Below are positions 42,101-51,294 of a stretch of 64,000 nt of DNA, in pieces. How positions within the stretch are numbered: the stretch's first letter is position 1; every line of letters begins with the position of its first letter. The notes under the pieces were generated by a model that saw nothing but the letters and a program-made list of their open reading frames with translations, ran no database searches and was not told the origin of the DNA. The translations under genes were made by a program, and so were the position numbers. The DNA is taken from the NCBI GenBank assembly GCA_011390935.1, contig JAABRL010000001.1:1-64000 (forward strand). Direction: 5' to 3'. The stretch comes from Gemmatimonas sp. Lineage in GTDB: Bacteria > Gemmatimonadota > Gemmatimonadetes > Gemmatimonadales > Gemmatimonadaceae.

Positions 42101-44878
42101 ATGCCTGCCTCGACCCGCGAGTCCCTGTCGGTGATCCTCCTTGCCCACACGCACTGGGACCGGGAGTGGTATCGACCGGCCCCCCAGTTCCGGCAGCGCC
42201 TGGTGGCCCTCGTCGAGGCGCTGCTGCACAACGGCACTGACCCTGCACGTCCCTTTCTGCTCGACGGGCAGGCCGTGGTTCTCGAGGACGTACTCGCCGT
42301 ACGCCCGGAGCTGCGCGAGCCGCTCACCCACGCGCTCCGCACGAGGGCGATCGAGGCCGGTCCCTGGTACGTGCTCGCCGATGAACTCATCCCATCGGGG
42401 GAGGCGCTCGTGCGCAACCTGCTCGCCGGACGGCGTGTACTCGCCGCGTTTGGCGCCACCGCGCCGCCAGTGTGCTACTCCCCCGACGCCTTCGGCCACT
42501 CGGCGGCGCTCCCCGCGCTGGCCACCGGCTTCGGACTCTCGGTGGCCGTACTCTGGCGCGGCTACGGTGGCGCGCGGTGGCCCGGCGGCGACACCGTCCA
42601 TTGGCGGACGCCCAATGGGGACGCGCTACTCGTGTGGCATCTGCCGACCGATGGCTACGAGTACGGCAGCGCACTACCCACGGAGAGCAACGCGGCCGCG
42701 GCCCGCTGGCTCGCGATCGAGCATGAGGTCGCCCCGCGTGCACGCACCGGTGTTGTGCTGCTCACCAACGGCGCCGATCATCACGCACGCCAATATGGGC
42801 TGGAAGACGCCGTCACGGCGCTTACCGCGGCGGCGGCGCAGCGGGGCCATACGGTGCAGCGTGGTTCGCTTCGCGCATGGGCCGAGCGGTTCGCGAATGC
42901 GGCGCGGACGTGCACACTCCCCGAGGTGCGCGGTGAACTGCGTGATTCGTACGGGTACACGTGGACGCTGCAGGGCACCTTCGCCACGCGCGCGCAGCAG
43001 AAGCGCGCCGTGGCGCGCGCGGATCGCCTCCTGCGCGCCGATGTGGAGCCGTGGCTGGCCCTGGCCGCGCTGCGCGCTCGTGAAGACGGCGTCAACGCTG
43101 CGGAGACCGCGCTACAGACGGTGCTCGAGCGCAGTTGGCGCACCTTTCTGCGCACGTTGCCGCACGATACGCTGTGCGGCTGTTCAGTAGACGCCGTCGC
43201 CCGCGCGCTCGATCATCGGCTCGACGTGGTGCGGCAGGAGGCGCAGGCTTGCCGCGACAGCGCGCTCGACCTGCTGCTCGGGCATGATGTGGTGCGCGCG
43301 CGCGCCCGATCTCGCGACAAGTGGACGCCCCGGCTCGTGCTGCGCAATCGCGTGGCGCGCACTCGAAGTGGTATTGCCGAGGTCGAATTGGTACGCACGC
43401 TTCGCGATGTAGCGGTGGGCCCCTCGTCTGCGAGCGCGCACAGTGCGGTCGAGACGTCACGCATGGCGTCACTGCGCCCGCAGGGGCTGTCGGTGCAGGC
43501 GCTGCGCGTGAGCCGCCGTTTCGAACGTCGCGAGTCGCCGCAGCACTATCCGGACAACGATCTCGTGGAGGTCACGCGCGCTCTGGTGTGGCTGCCGAAG
43601 GCGCAGTCGGTCTCGGGTCATGGTGTGCGCACGGTACCGCTGCGCGAAACCGCTGCGCACGGCGCCGCGGAGGCGGAGTCCACGCCCCGCGTTCGCCTTC
43701 GTCGCCGAGGCCACTCGGCCACGATCGAGAACGACGCATTGCAGCTGCGCGTCACGCGAGAGGGCATCACACTCCACGATCGTGCACGCGGCGTGCGTAT
43801 TGACGATCTGGTGCAGCTCACCTGGCAGGCCGACCATGGCGACACGTACACCGCCGCCCCACGCGGCGCCGTGCGTCGCCTTCGGGGAGTGCGCGCACGA
43901 GTGGTGGCTCGCGGACCGCTGCGCGCCGCGGTGACCGTCACCTATGCAGTGCGCGTACCGCGACGAAACGCCCCCGACGAACGATACGAGCCGAGCCGCA
44001 TCACGCCTGGCGGCACGCGACGCATCGTGGTGTACGTCACGTATACCCTCGATGCCGGTGCCAAGCATGTCGCACTGCATATGCACGGTACCGATCATGC
44101 TGGTGATCATCGGCTGCGCATCTCGATCGCCACCGGCATCGCGAACGCTCGTGTCATGGCCGATGCAGCGATCTGGCCCGTTGAGCGCACGCCCCTCGCG
44201 GTGCCCGCGCACGATCAGGTGCGAGAACATGTGGCACACGCCGCACCGCTGCATCGATGGGTCGCCATGCACAACGCGGACCGCGTGCTCACGATCGTGT
44301 CCGACGGGCTGGCCGAGTACGAGCCGCTTGACGAATCGCGGCTGGCCGTCACCCTCGTGCGCGCCACCGGCGAGCTGTCGCGCGCCACGTTACCGGAACG
44401 GCCGGGGCACGCCGGCTGGCCCGCGCGTGTGCCCGCAGCGCAGGGCCCGGGGGCGTTTCGCGCACTGCTCGCGATCGCGCCCGGCGGGGCGTTCGATGCC
44501 GCCGCCGCGCACGTCCTCGCGGACGAGGTGCTGCTGCCGCTGATCGGCACCACGTGGCGTGATGCAACAACGGCTGCGCCCGGCATGGTCCACGGCATCA
44601 CCTTCGAACAGGCGCTCGGCGTGGTGCCGCTCGCCGTGAAGCCCGCCGACGATGGGGATGGCGCCGTGTTGCGCTGTGTGAACCTGCACGCCGCACCGCG
44701 ACGGGCCCGCTGGGTCATTCCTGTGCCCAACGTCCGCGTTGACATCGTGCGGCTCGACGAAACGCCGAGTCACGGCGAGGCGGAACGCTCGAGCATCACC
44801 ACGCGTCACTCCGCCAAGCGCACCGTCGTGTCGTGCACGCTCGCACCGTTCCAGCTGCTCACGCTGCGCGTGCGCTGA
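42101..44878 (+). CDS. glycoside hydrolase family 38 (alpha-mannosidase-like)
   Basis: A 925-aa cytoplasmic hydrolase. LAHTHWDREWY (residues 14-24) supplies zinc ligands and YSPDAFGHSAALP (about 126-138) contains the aspartate expected as the nucleophile; both are typical of GH38. The rest fits the three-helix bundle and C-terminal beta-sandwiches of the family. GH38 enzymes remove alpha-mannosyl residues with retention, sometimes from 2-O-mannosylglycerate. No signal peptide is present, so the substrate must be imported or made inside. It converges with the ABC permease genes (52 bp between stops), and a functional link with that cluster is possible but not shown. The C-terminal third is rich in alanine and arginine. 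Confidence 0.87.
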   Translation: MPASTRESLSVILLAHTHWDREWYRPAPQFRQRLVALVEALLHNGTDPARPFLLDGQAVVLEDVLAVRPELREPLTHALRTRAIEAGPWYVLADELIPSGEALVRNLLAGRRVLAAFGATAPPVCYSPDAFGHSAALPALATGFGLSVAVLWRGYGGARWPGGDTVHWRTPNGDALLVWHLPTDGYEYGSALPTESNAAAARWLAIEHEVAPRARTGVVLLTNGADHHARQYGLEDAVTALTAAAAQRGHTVQRGSLRAWAERFANAARTCTLPEVRGELRDSYGYTWTLQGTFATRAQQKRAVARADRLLRADVEPWLALAALRAREDGVNAAETALQTVLERSWRTFLRTLPHDTLCGCSVDAVARALDHRLDVVRQEAQACRDSALDLLLGHDVVRARARSRDKWTPRLVLRNRVARTRSGIAEVELVRTLRDVAVGPSSASAHSAVETSRMASLRPQGLSVQALRVSRRFERRESPQHYPDNDLVEVTRALVWLPKAQSVSGHGVRTVPLRETAAHGAAEAESTPRVRLRRRGHSATIENDALQLRVTREGITLHDRARGVRIDDLVQLTWQADHGDTYTAAPRGAVRRLRGVRARVVARGPLRAAVTVTYAVRVPRRNAPDERYEPSRITPGGTRRIVVYVTYTLDAGAKHVALHMHGTDHAGDHRLRISIATGIANARVMADAAIWPVERTPLAVPAHDQVREHVAHAAPLHRWVAMHNADRVLTIVSDGLAEYEPLDESRLAVTLVRATGELSRATLPERPGHAGWPARVPAAQGPGAFRALLAIAPGGAFDAAAAHVLADEVLLPLIGTTWRDATTAAPGMVHGITFEQALGVVPLAVKPADDGDGAVLRCVNLHAAPRRARWVIPVPNVRVDIVRLDETPSHGEAERSSITTRHSAKRTVVSCTLAPFQLLTLRVR

Positions 44879-44930
44879 TCGCAACGCACGCGCACTGTGC
44901 GCGGCGCGCGCTGCCATTGTCCACAGAGCA

Positions 44931-45836
44931 TCAGCGCGGCGGCTTCACCGATTGGCCTCGCGCGGCGCCGATCGCGTCACCAATGAGCGTGCTCCCCACC
45001 ACGGTGAGCACCAGCGCGACACCCGGCGCAAGTGCGATCCACGGTGCCGTCAGCAACCAGTCCCGTCCGCCCGCAATCATGTTGCCCCAACTCGGTGACG
45101 GAGGCTGAATGCCGAGCCCCAGAAACGACAGACCGCTCTCCAGCACGATCGCGCTTCCCACGCCCAGCGTGACGGCCACCGTGGCCGACCCAAGCGCATT
45201 CGGCAGCACATGGCGCAACAGCAACCGCGTTGGTGCCACCCCCAACGCGCGCGCCGCCTCCACGTAGGGCAGGGCGCGTACGCCGAGCACCTCGGCGCGC
45301 ACGAGACGCGCCACGCCCATCCAGCCGGTGAGGGCCAGCACGGTCACCACCGTGGGAAGCCCCGGCCCCCACAGCGCCGCGATCACCAGCAGCAGCACCA
45401 GTCGCGGCACGGCCAGCAACGTATCGCCGAGCGCCAGCAGAACCCGGTCCACCCACCCGCCGGCCCACGCGCCCACCGCACCCACCATCACACCAAGCGC
45501 GGCTGCCAGTAGCGAGCCGGCCACGCCCACGCCTATCGACAGACGCGCTGCCAGCAACAGCCGCCCAAGCACATCGCGCCCGAATGCGTCCGTTCCCAGC
45601 AGATGCAGCGACCCGTCTACCGAGCGACTGAACGGTGACAACAATCGCGTCTGCATCACATCGCCGATGCCGATGGGGTCACCAGGGGTAAGCCACGGAC
45701 CGATCACCGCGCCGATCGCCAGCAGACCGAGGATCGTGGCGCCGGCCACGAGACGTTTGTCCACACGCCGACGCGATACGCGCGTCGGGGCTGCCAGCGC
45801 AGGTAAAACCGGCGAGGTCTCTGCAGCCGCGCCCAT
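44931..45836 (-). CDS. peptide-type ABC transporter permease (DppC-like)
   Basis: A 301-aa inner-membrane permease with about six helices. After an N-terminal region GPWLTPGDPIGIGD, the block HLLGTDAFGRDVLGRLLLAARLS (about residues 78-100) and the coupling-helix EAARALGVAPTRLLLRHVLPNA (about 200-221) are typical of DppC/OppC proteins, as is GLSFLGLGIQPPSPSWGNMI near the end. It overlaps the DppB-like gene by one base (TGATG). The solute may be a peptide, but members of this family also carry oligosaccharides, nickel and opines. No ATPase gene is adjacent. Confidence 0.9.
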   Translation of the reverse strand: MGAAAETSPVLPALAAPTRVSRRRVDKRLVAGATILGLLAIGAVIGPWLTPGDPIGIGDVMQTRLLSPFSRSVDGSLHLLGTDAFGRDVLGRLLLAARLSIGVGVAGSLLAAALGVMVGAVGAWAGGWVDRVLLALGDTLLAVPRLVLLLVIAALWGPGLPTVVTVLALTGWMGVARLVRAEVLGVRALPYVEAARALGVAPTRLLLRHVLPNALGSATVAVTLGVGSAIVLESGLSFLGLGIQPPSPSWGNMIAGGRDWLLTAPWIALAPGVALVLTVVGSTLIGDAIGAARGQSVKPPR

Positions 45837-46816
45837 CAGGTGCGCCGCCGCGGATCGAGTCGCAGCAGCACGAGATCGGCCGCGAGATTCGCCGAGATCA
45901 CGACCGCGGCGTACAGCAGCGTGAGACCGAGCACCACCGGATAGTCACGCGAGGCAATCGCGCCGAGCATGGTGCGACCGAGACCAGGCCAGGCGAACAC
46001 CTGTTCCACGAACACGCTGCCGGCCACAACGCCCGGCAATGACAACCCCACCAGCACCACGATCGGGGCGAGCGCGTTGCGCAGCACGTATCGTCGTTGC
46101 ACGTCACTCGGTGCAATGCCGCGCGCCACGGCCGTGGTCACATGCGGTGCGCCCCACGCCTCCGCCAGCGACGCGCGCGCGTACCGCGCGATACCGGCCG
46201 CCCCGGTGAGCGTGAGCACCAGCAGCGGCAATACGCTGTGGCGCAGCAGGTCCGAAAAGGCGGCCCAGCCTGACAGCTCCAGCGCCGGTGTTGCCGCTCC
46301 GAACGCGGGCAATCGCGCCCACGCCGGCAGCCCCAGCACCGACGCGCCCGTGGTCGCCAACACCACGAGGCCCAGCGCTAGCCAGAAGTGCGGCGCCGCG
46401 TACACCACCGTGCCCAGCACGGTCAGCGTAACGTCGGTGCGGCTCCCCGCGCGGCGCGCCTGCCACCCGCCCACCAGCACCCCGAACAGCACACTGCCGG
46501 CCAGCGACATGCCGCCGAGCCACAGCGAATACGGCAGCGCTTCGGCAATCACGGTGCGCACCGGTTGCGCCCGCGAGAGGCTCATGCCGAGGTCGCCCCG
46601 CAGCACCGCGCCGAGCCAGCGGCCATATTGCGCGGGCAGTGATCCGTCGAGGCCAAACGCCACGCGCTGGCGCCCGATCACCTCGGCGCTCGCGTCAGGG
46701 GCGACGAGCATCGTGGTCGGATCGCCGGGCGCGAGGCGCACGAGCAGGAAGGTCAGGGTCGCCACCAGCCAGAGCAGCACCAGGGCGTCGGACAACCGGG
46801 AGAGAGGACGTCGCAC
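45836..46816 (-). CDS. peptide-type ABC transporter permease (DppB-like)
   Basis: A 326-aa permease with six predicted helices and the DppB/OppB N-terminal pattern ALVLLWLVATLTFLLVRLAPGDP. The coupling segment YARASLAEAWGAPHVTTAVARGIAPSDVQRRYVLRNALAP lies near residue 220, and FVEQVFAWPGLGRTMLGAIASRDYPVV follows; each fits the family closely. The start is a GTG at 46816, only 6 bp from the first possible start of the divergent solute-binding protein gene, so promoters for the two units must overlap or lie within coding sequence unless one start is further downstream. Confidence 0.9.
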   Translation of the reverse strand: MRRPLSRLSDALVLLWLVATLTFLLVRLAPGDPTTMLVAPDASAEVIGRQRVAFGLDGSLPAQYGRWLGAVLRGDLGMSLSRAQPVRTVIAEALPYSLWLGGMSLAGSVLFGVLVGGWQARRAGSRTDVTLTVLGTVVYAAPHFWLALGLVVLATTGASVLGLPAWARLPAFGAATPALELSGWAAFSDLLRHSVLPLLVLTLTGAAGIARYARASLAEAWGAPHVTTAVARGIAPSDVQRRYVLRNALAPIVVLVGLSLPGVVAGSVFVEQVFAWPGLGRTMLGAIASRDYPVVLGLTLLYAAVVISANLAADLVLLRLDPRRRT

Positions 46817-46822
46817 GACGGG

Positions 46823-48481
46823 ATGATGCGCACGGAACGGCTCAGGTCAACCACTCGGGGAGTTTGGCGACGCCTGCAGGGCGCCGTGCGCTGTGCCGCG
46901 CGCGCCGTGCGTTCGGGGCGTGCCACGATGGCCGTGTGTCTGCTCGGGGTCGCGTGCACCGGGTCACCGCGCCCCCATGACACCATCGTGATGGCGTCTG
47001 GCAGCGACCTGGAATCGGCCAACCCGGTGGTCACGCTGCACCCCATGAGCCGGCAGATGCAGCGGCACATGCTCTTCGTGCCGCTCGTCCACCTCGACAG
47101 CGTCCTGCAACCCGTGCCCGCGCTGGCCCGCTCGTGGGCCTGGTCGGACAGCGGACGTGTGCTCACCTTCTCGTTGCGCACCGATGTGTCGTGGCACGAC
47201 GGCGTGCCAACGACAGCGGACGACGTACGCTTCACCTTCGAGGCCGTGCGCGATCCCGACGTGGGCGCGCCTCGCGCCGGTGACCTGCGCGACGTCCTGA
47301 CCCTCGAGGCGCCTGACGACAGTACCGTCGTGGTGCGGTTTCGCATCGCGCCTCCGCGGCTGCCACTCGTATTCGCAGAGCTGCCGCCGGTACCCGCCCA
47401 TCTGCTGCGCGACGTACCTGCAGACGGATGGCGCGCGGCGGCATTCTCCACCGTACCGGTGGGCAACGGCCCCTTTCGCTTTGCCTCACGCACCCCCGGG
47501 GCACGCTGGCGTTTCGTACGCAATGAGCAGTTCCCGGTCGAACTCGGCGGTCCGCCGTGGGCGCGCGAGGTGGTGATCGCGGTGGTCGATGAACCGTCCA
47601 CCAAGCTGGCAGGTCTCGTGAGTGGCGACCTCGATGTGGCCGGCATTTCGCCCAGCATGGCGGAGTTGGTGGCGCGCGATCCGCTGCTGCATCTCGAAAC
47701 GCCGCCAGTGCTCTTTTCGAGCATTCTCGCTTTCAACACCACGGCCGCACCCTTCAACGATGTGCGCGTGCGACGCGCTGTCTCGCTGGCCATCGATCGC
47801 GATCGGCTGGTGCAGGCAGCCGTGGCTGGCTTTGGCGTGCCTACGCGTCGCGTCATTCCACCCGGCGTCTTCCCGCAGAACGGCGCGGCGCTCCCCCCGC
47901 CGCACGCCGATACGATCGCCGCCGCGCAACTGCTCGACGCCGCCGGATACCCCCGCGCCGCGAATGGCATGCGCGCCCGAAATGGCGTGCCGCTGGCCAT
48001 CACGCTGCTCACCGCCGGCAGTGGTGAACTCGCCGCCGAACAGCTGTTGCAGGATGACCTGCGGCGCATCGGCATCGCGCTCACCATTCGCACCGCCGAG
48101 CTGGCCACCTTTCTGAGCACGCTGCGCGCACCGCGCAAAACGTTTGACGTGGCCTACACCGGCATTCCCGGTGATCTCGCCCTGGGCCATCTGCGCGCGC
48201 TGCTCGATGGCCGCCAGCGGGGCGGGGGACTCGACTACACCGGCTTCGCGGACGCCACGCTCGACCGCGCGCTCGATGCGGCCTTTGCTGCGCCCGACCT
48301 CGACGCGCAACGCGAACGCTGGACCACCGTGGATTCACTCGTGGAGCGGAGTTCACCCATCGCGGTGCTCTACCATGCGCGTGGTGTGCAGGGACGCTCC
48401 GCTTCGCTCGACGGCGTGGTGATGGACCTGCGCGGCGAACTCGCCACGGTCACCCGCTGGCAGCGCCGGACCGTGCCATGA
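46823..48481 (+). CDS. family 5 extracellular solute-binding lipoprotein (DppA/OppA-like)
   Basis: The binding component for the two divergent permeases, 552 aa. A lipobox (CLLGVAC with Cys at about residue 44) predicts anchoring on the periplasmic face. SBP_bac_5 features follow: LARSWAWSDSGRVLTFSLR, VSWHDGVPTTADDVRFTFEAVRD and ILAFNTTAAPFNDVRVRRAVSLAIDRDRLV (about 300-330). The first ATG gives an unusually long basic leader; an in-frame GTG at 46907 would start right before the signal segment and leave about 90 bp for divergent promoters, and may be the true start. It overlaps the heparinase-like gene by ATGA and heads a six-gene operon. Confidence 0.88.
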   Translation: MMRTERLRSTTRGVWRRLQGAVRCAARAVRSGRATMAVCLLGVACTGSPRPHDTIVMASGSDLESANPVVTLHPMSRQMQRHMLFVPLVHLDSVLQPVPALARSWAWSDSGRVLTFSLRTDVSWHDGVPTTADDVRFTFEAVRDPDVGAPRAGDLRDVLTLEAPDDSTVVVRFRIAPPRLPLVFAELPPVPAHLLRDVPADGWRAAAFSTVPVGNGPFRFASRTPGARWRFVRNEQFPVELGGPPWAREVVIAVVDEPSTKLAGLVSGDLDVAGISPSMAELVARDPLLHLETPPVLFSSILAFNTTAAPFNDVRVRRAVSLAIDRDRLVQAAVAGFGVPTRRVIPPGVFPQNGAALPPPHADTIAAAQLLDAAGYPRAANGMRARNGVPLAITLLTAGSGELAAEQLLQDDLRRIGIALTIRTAELATFLSTLRAPRKTFDVAYTGIPGDLALGHLRALLDGRQRGGGLDYTGFADATLDRALDAAFAAPDLDAQRERWTTVDSLVERSSPIAVLYHARGVQGRSASLDGVVMDLRGELATVTRWQRRTVP

Positions 48482-51294
48482 CGTCTGACGCTCGTCCGAT
48501 CACGCTGCTCGGCGTCTCGTTGCAAGACCGCTGGGCCGAACTCGATCCATCGCTGCGAGCGCTCGCTCAGGGGTTGGAGCAGGAACTCGGGCCACTTGTG
48601 CACACCCCGTTCCCGGTTCCGCTGCACAAGGCACGCCTCACGCGTGCTGGCGGGCGCTGCTCAGCGGACGGTACGCCCCTCACGTTCGAGCCATGGTCGC
48701 CCACAACGCACGTCTGCCCCACGTGTGGCGCGGCATACACGGGCCGCGAACACGACGACTGGTGGGCCATGGGGGCGCAACTGTGGAGTGCGGAGCGCGT
48801 GCTGCACAGCGTCATGCTTGGCACCATGCAGCGGCGCGATGACCTGCTCGCACTCGGCACGCGCGGTCTGGACGCGCTGACCGCCGCCTGGCCCACCTAT
48901 CCCAACCGCGACAACGCGCTCGGCCCCACACGCCCGTTCTTCAGCACCTATCTCGAGAGCGTGTGGTTGCTCAATCTGTCGCTGGCGGCGCAGCTGCTGT
49001 CGCACTGGCCCACCGCCCGCCGCACGGTGCAGCACTTCTGCGACAGCGTGGCCGAGCCCAGTCGCGCCATCATTCGCTCCTTTCCCGAAGGACACTCCAA
49101 CCGGCAAGCCTGGCACATTGCGGCGCGTCTCGCTGCGGGTTCGCTGCTCGGCGACGCGCGTGATGTGGAGGATGCGCTCGTGGGCGCGTCGGGGCTGCTC
49201 GAGCTGCTCGAACACGGCCTGCTCCCCGATGGTTCGTGGTATGAGGGAGAGAACTACCATCTCTTTGCGCATCGCGGTCTCTGGTACGGAATGATGGCGG
49301 CCGAGGCACAGGCACTCCCGCTGCCCGCTCACCTGACGGCACGCTTCAATGCAGGCTTTCGTACGCCGCTGCTTGGCATTCTGCCCGACGGCACATTCCC
49401 GTCGCGCCGGGATTCGCGATACGCCACGTCCGTGCACCAATGGCGATTCGCCGAGTGGTGTGAACTCGGACTCGCGCGCGAATACGATCCTGTGGTGGCT
49501 GCGTGGTTGCAGCGCCTCTACGGCCCAACGCACGCGCTCGGCGATACGGGACGCACACGCTCCACCGCCGACATCGAACGCGACGAGCCCCCCTGCGCAC
49601 TCACGCGTGCGGATCTCGGATGGCGCACGCTGCTTTGTGCGCGGGCGCACGCGTGGCCCGCTCGTACAGATGTCGCCATGCCCAGCATCGTACTTGAAGC
49701 ACAGGGACTCACCGTATTGCGCCACGATGCCGGCCGATTGTATGTCGCACTCGAAGGCGGACACACGGGCGGCGGGCACGGCCACCCCGATCGCCTTGCG
49801 CTCACGCTGCAGGACGGCGACCGGCGCGTGCTCGAAGATCCGGGCACCGGATCGTACGTGGAGCACACGTTGCACTGGTACCGCAGCACGCTTGCGCACA
49901 ATGCGCCGATCATCGATGGCCGATCGCAGCAGCGCGTCGCCACGGAGCTGCTGGCCTTCGAGGCGCACGAGACCATGGGCTGGATACAGGCACGCGCCCG
50001 TGACATCGCACCCGGTGTGTCCATCACGCGCACGGTGGTCGTGTACGACGAGCATGTGGTGGATGTCGTGGTGTGGGACGCCGACCACGTCGTTGATCTT
50101 GCGTTGCCCATGCATGGTGACGCCGATGCGGTGTTCGAGCCAAGCGGACGTTCGCTGCCGTGGCATCCGGACTCTGCCCCGGGAGCGGGTGGACTCGAGG
50201 ACGGGTTTGATTTCCTTCAGCACGTGCAGCGCGCACAGTGGCCGACCGGCGAAGCGGTACGCCTGGTGCGGCGCGACGTACCGCCGGCGCAGGCGTGGCT
50301 CCATGTGCACGGCGTGACCGAGCCGGCACTCTGGCGCGCGGTCAGCCCCGGCCCGCCGCGCCGCGCCGCGCGGTCGATGCATTGGGTGCAGGCACGTGGA
50401 CGAATCGGCGCCATCACCACGGTGTGGTCGTTGCGTGGCGACGTTGCCAACGTGGAGTTCGCAGACGCGGCGCCCGGCGCCGTCAGCGTGCGTCTCACCA
50501 ATGGCACGATGGTGCAGCACACGCCGGTCGCGCACGATTCGCCGACGTGGCAGCTGTCCATCATCAACGGCGCTTCCGCGCGCACGATCACGCTCGAAGG
50601 CGCGCGCACGCCGTCGCCCCCGACACACACCCGCAGAGCTACACACGAGACGATCGAAGCGCCGCCGATCGCGCTGCCGCTGCGTCGCGAGCTCGGCGCC
50701 GCGCACTACCGGCGATCCGAGCAGAGCTGGTTCGAGGCGGGGGAACCCACGGCCACCGTGTCGATCGCGATCGCATCCGACGGGCTGCGCATCGAGGTGC
50801 ACGCCCGCACCGGTGTGCTCGCCGTTCCCCCTGCTGGCGCCACGAACGACCTGGACAATGAACGCGCCGACGTGAACGCCGACGGTGTCCAGTTGTACGT
50901 CGGCCGTCGGAACGAATCGGCGTGGGGCGCCGCGTGGCTGCTCGTACCGGAACGCGACACCCACCGGTTGCGCACCACACCGCTGGTCTCGGACACCGCG
51001 CCGGACGCACTCACAGGCCGTTGGCAGCCCACCGCGGACGGCTGGCACTGCAACCTGACGCTGTGCGCTGATCTCGTCGAGGCGTTCAGCGACGCAGAGG
51101 GCGTCTTGCGCGTCGACCTGATCGTGAATGAACGCCCCCCAGAGCGAGTGAGACGCCGCGGCCAGCTGCTGCTCTCCGGCTCCAATGGGGAGTTCGTGTA
51201 TCTTCGGGGGGACCGGCATGAACCCGCTCGCGCGCTGCTCCTGCGCGTGGGAAGCCGGACCGACTCCATCACCACCTCAGCCCGTTCCGCATGA
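48478..51294 (+). CDS. heparinase II/III-family protein with C-terminal CBM9-like domain
   Basis: A 938-aa protein. The region to about residue 340 is an alpha/alpha toroid (WYEGENYHLFAHRGLWYGMMA, FPSRRDSRYATS, with tyrosine and histidine as in polysaccharide lyases). A beta-sandwich follows (LYVALEGGHTGGGHGHPDRLALTL and HNAPIIDGRSQQ) typical of heparinase II/III. The last 200 residues (about 730-900) resemble a CBM9/DUF5916-like sugar-binding domain (ADVNADGVQLYVGRR). Three cysteines near residues 60-84 (RCSADG and CPTCG) could hold a metal. Lyases of this fold cleave uronate-containing polysaccharides by elimination. No signal peptide is seen, so an imported oligosaccharide is the likely substrate. 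Both neighbours overlap it by 4 bp. Confidence 0.78.
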   Translation: MTSDARPITLLGVSLQDRWAELDPSLRALAQGLEQELGPLVHTPFPVPLHKARLTRAGGRCSADGTPLTFEPWSPTTHVCPTCGAAYTGREHDDWWAMGAQLWSAERVLHSVMLGTMQRRDDLLALGTRGLDALTAAWPTYPNRDNALGPTRPFFSTYLESVWLLNLSLAAQLLSHWPTARRTVQHFCDSVAEPSRAIIRSFPEGHSNRQAWHIAARLAAGSLLGDARDVEDALVGASGLLELLEHGLLPDGSWYEGENYHLFAHRGLWYGMMAAEAQALPLPAHLTARFNAGFRTPLLGILPDGTFPSRRDSRYATSVHQWRFAEWCELGLAREYDPVVAAWLQRLYGPTHALGDTGRTRSTADIERDEPPCALTRADLGWRTLLCARAHAWPARTDVAMPSIVLEAQGLTVLRHDAGRLYVALEGGHTGGGHGHPDRLALTLQDGDRRVLEDPGTGSYVEHTLHWYRSTLAHNAPIIDGRSQQRVATELLAFEAHETMGWIQARARDIAPGVSITRTVVVYDEHVVDVVVWDADHVVDLALPMHGDADAVFEPSGRSLPWHPDSAPGAGGLEDGFDFLQHVQRAQWPTGEAVRLVRRDVPPAQAWLHVHGVTEPALWRAVSPGPPRRAARSMHWVQARGRIGAITTVWSLRGDVANVEFADAAPGAVSVRLTNGTMVQHTPVAHDSPTWQLSIINGASARTITLEGARTPSPPTHTRRATHETIEAPPIALPLRRELGAAHYRRSEQSWFEAGEPTATVSIAIASDGLRIEVHARTGVLAVPPAGATNDLDNERADVNADGVQLYVGRRNESAWGAAWLLVPERDTHRLRTTPLVSDTAPDALTGRWQPTADGWHCNLTLCADLVEAFSDAEGVLRVDLIVNERPPERVRRRGQLLLSGSNGEFVYLRGDRHEPARALLLRVGSRTDSITTSARSA

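Noticed and set aside
44879-44930. Short hairpin CGCGCA-CTG-TGCGCG between the GH38 and permease stops as a terminator
   Set aside because: The stem is only 6 bp with no T-run. GC-rich sequence forms such hairpins often.
48661-51219. 852-aa open frame on the minus strand opposite the heparinase-like gene
   Set aside because: Same reason: no recognisable motif and wholly opposite a coherent gene in an overlapping operon.
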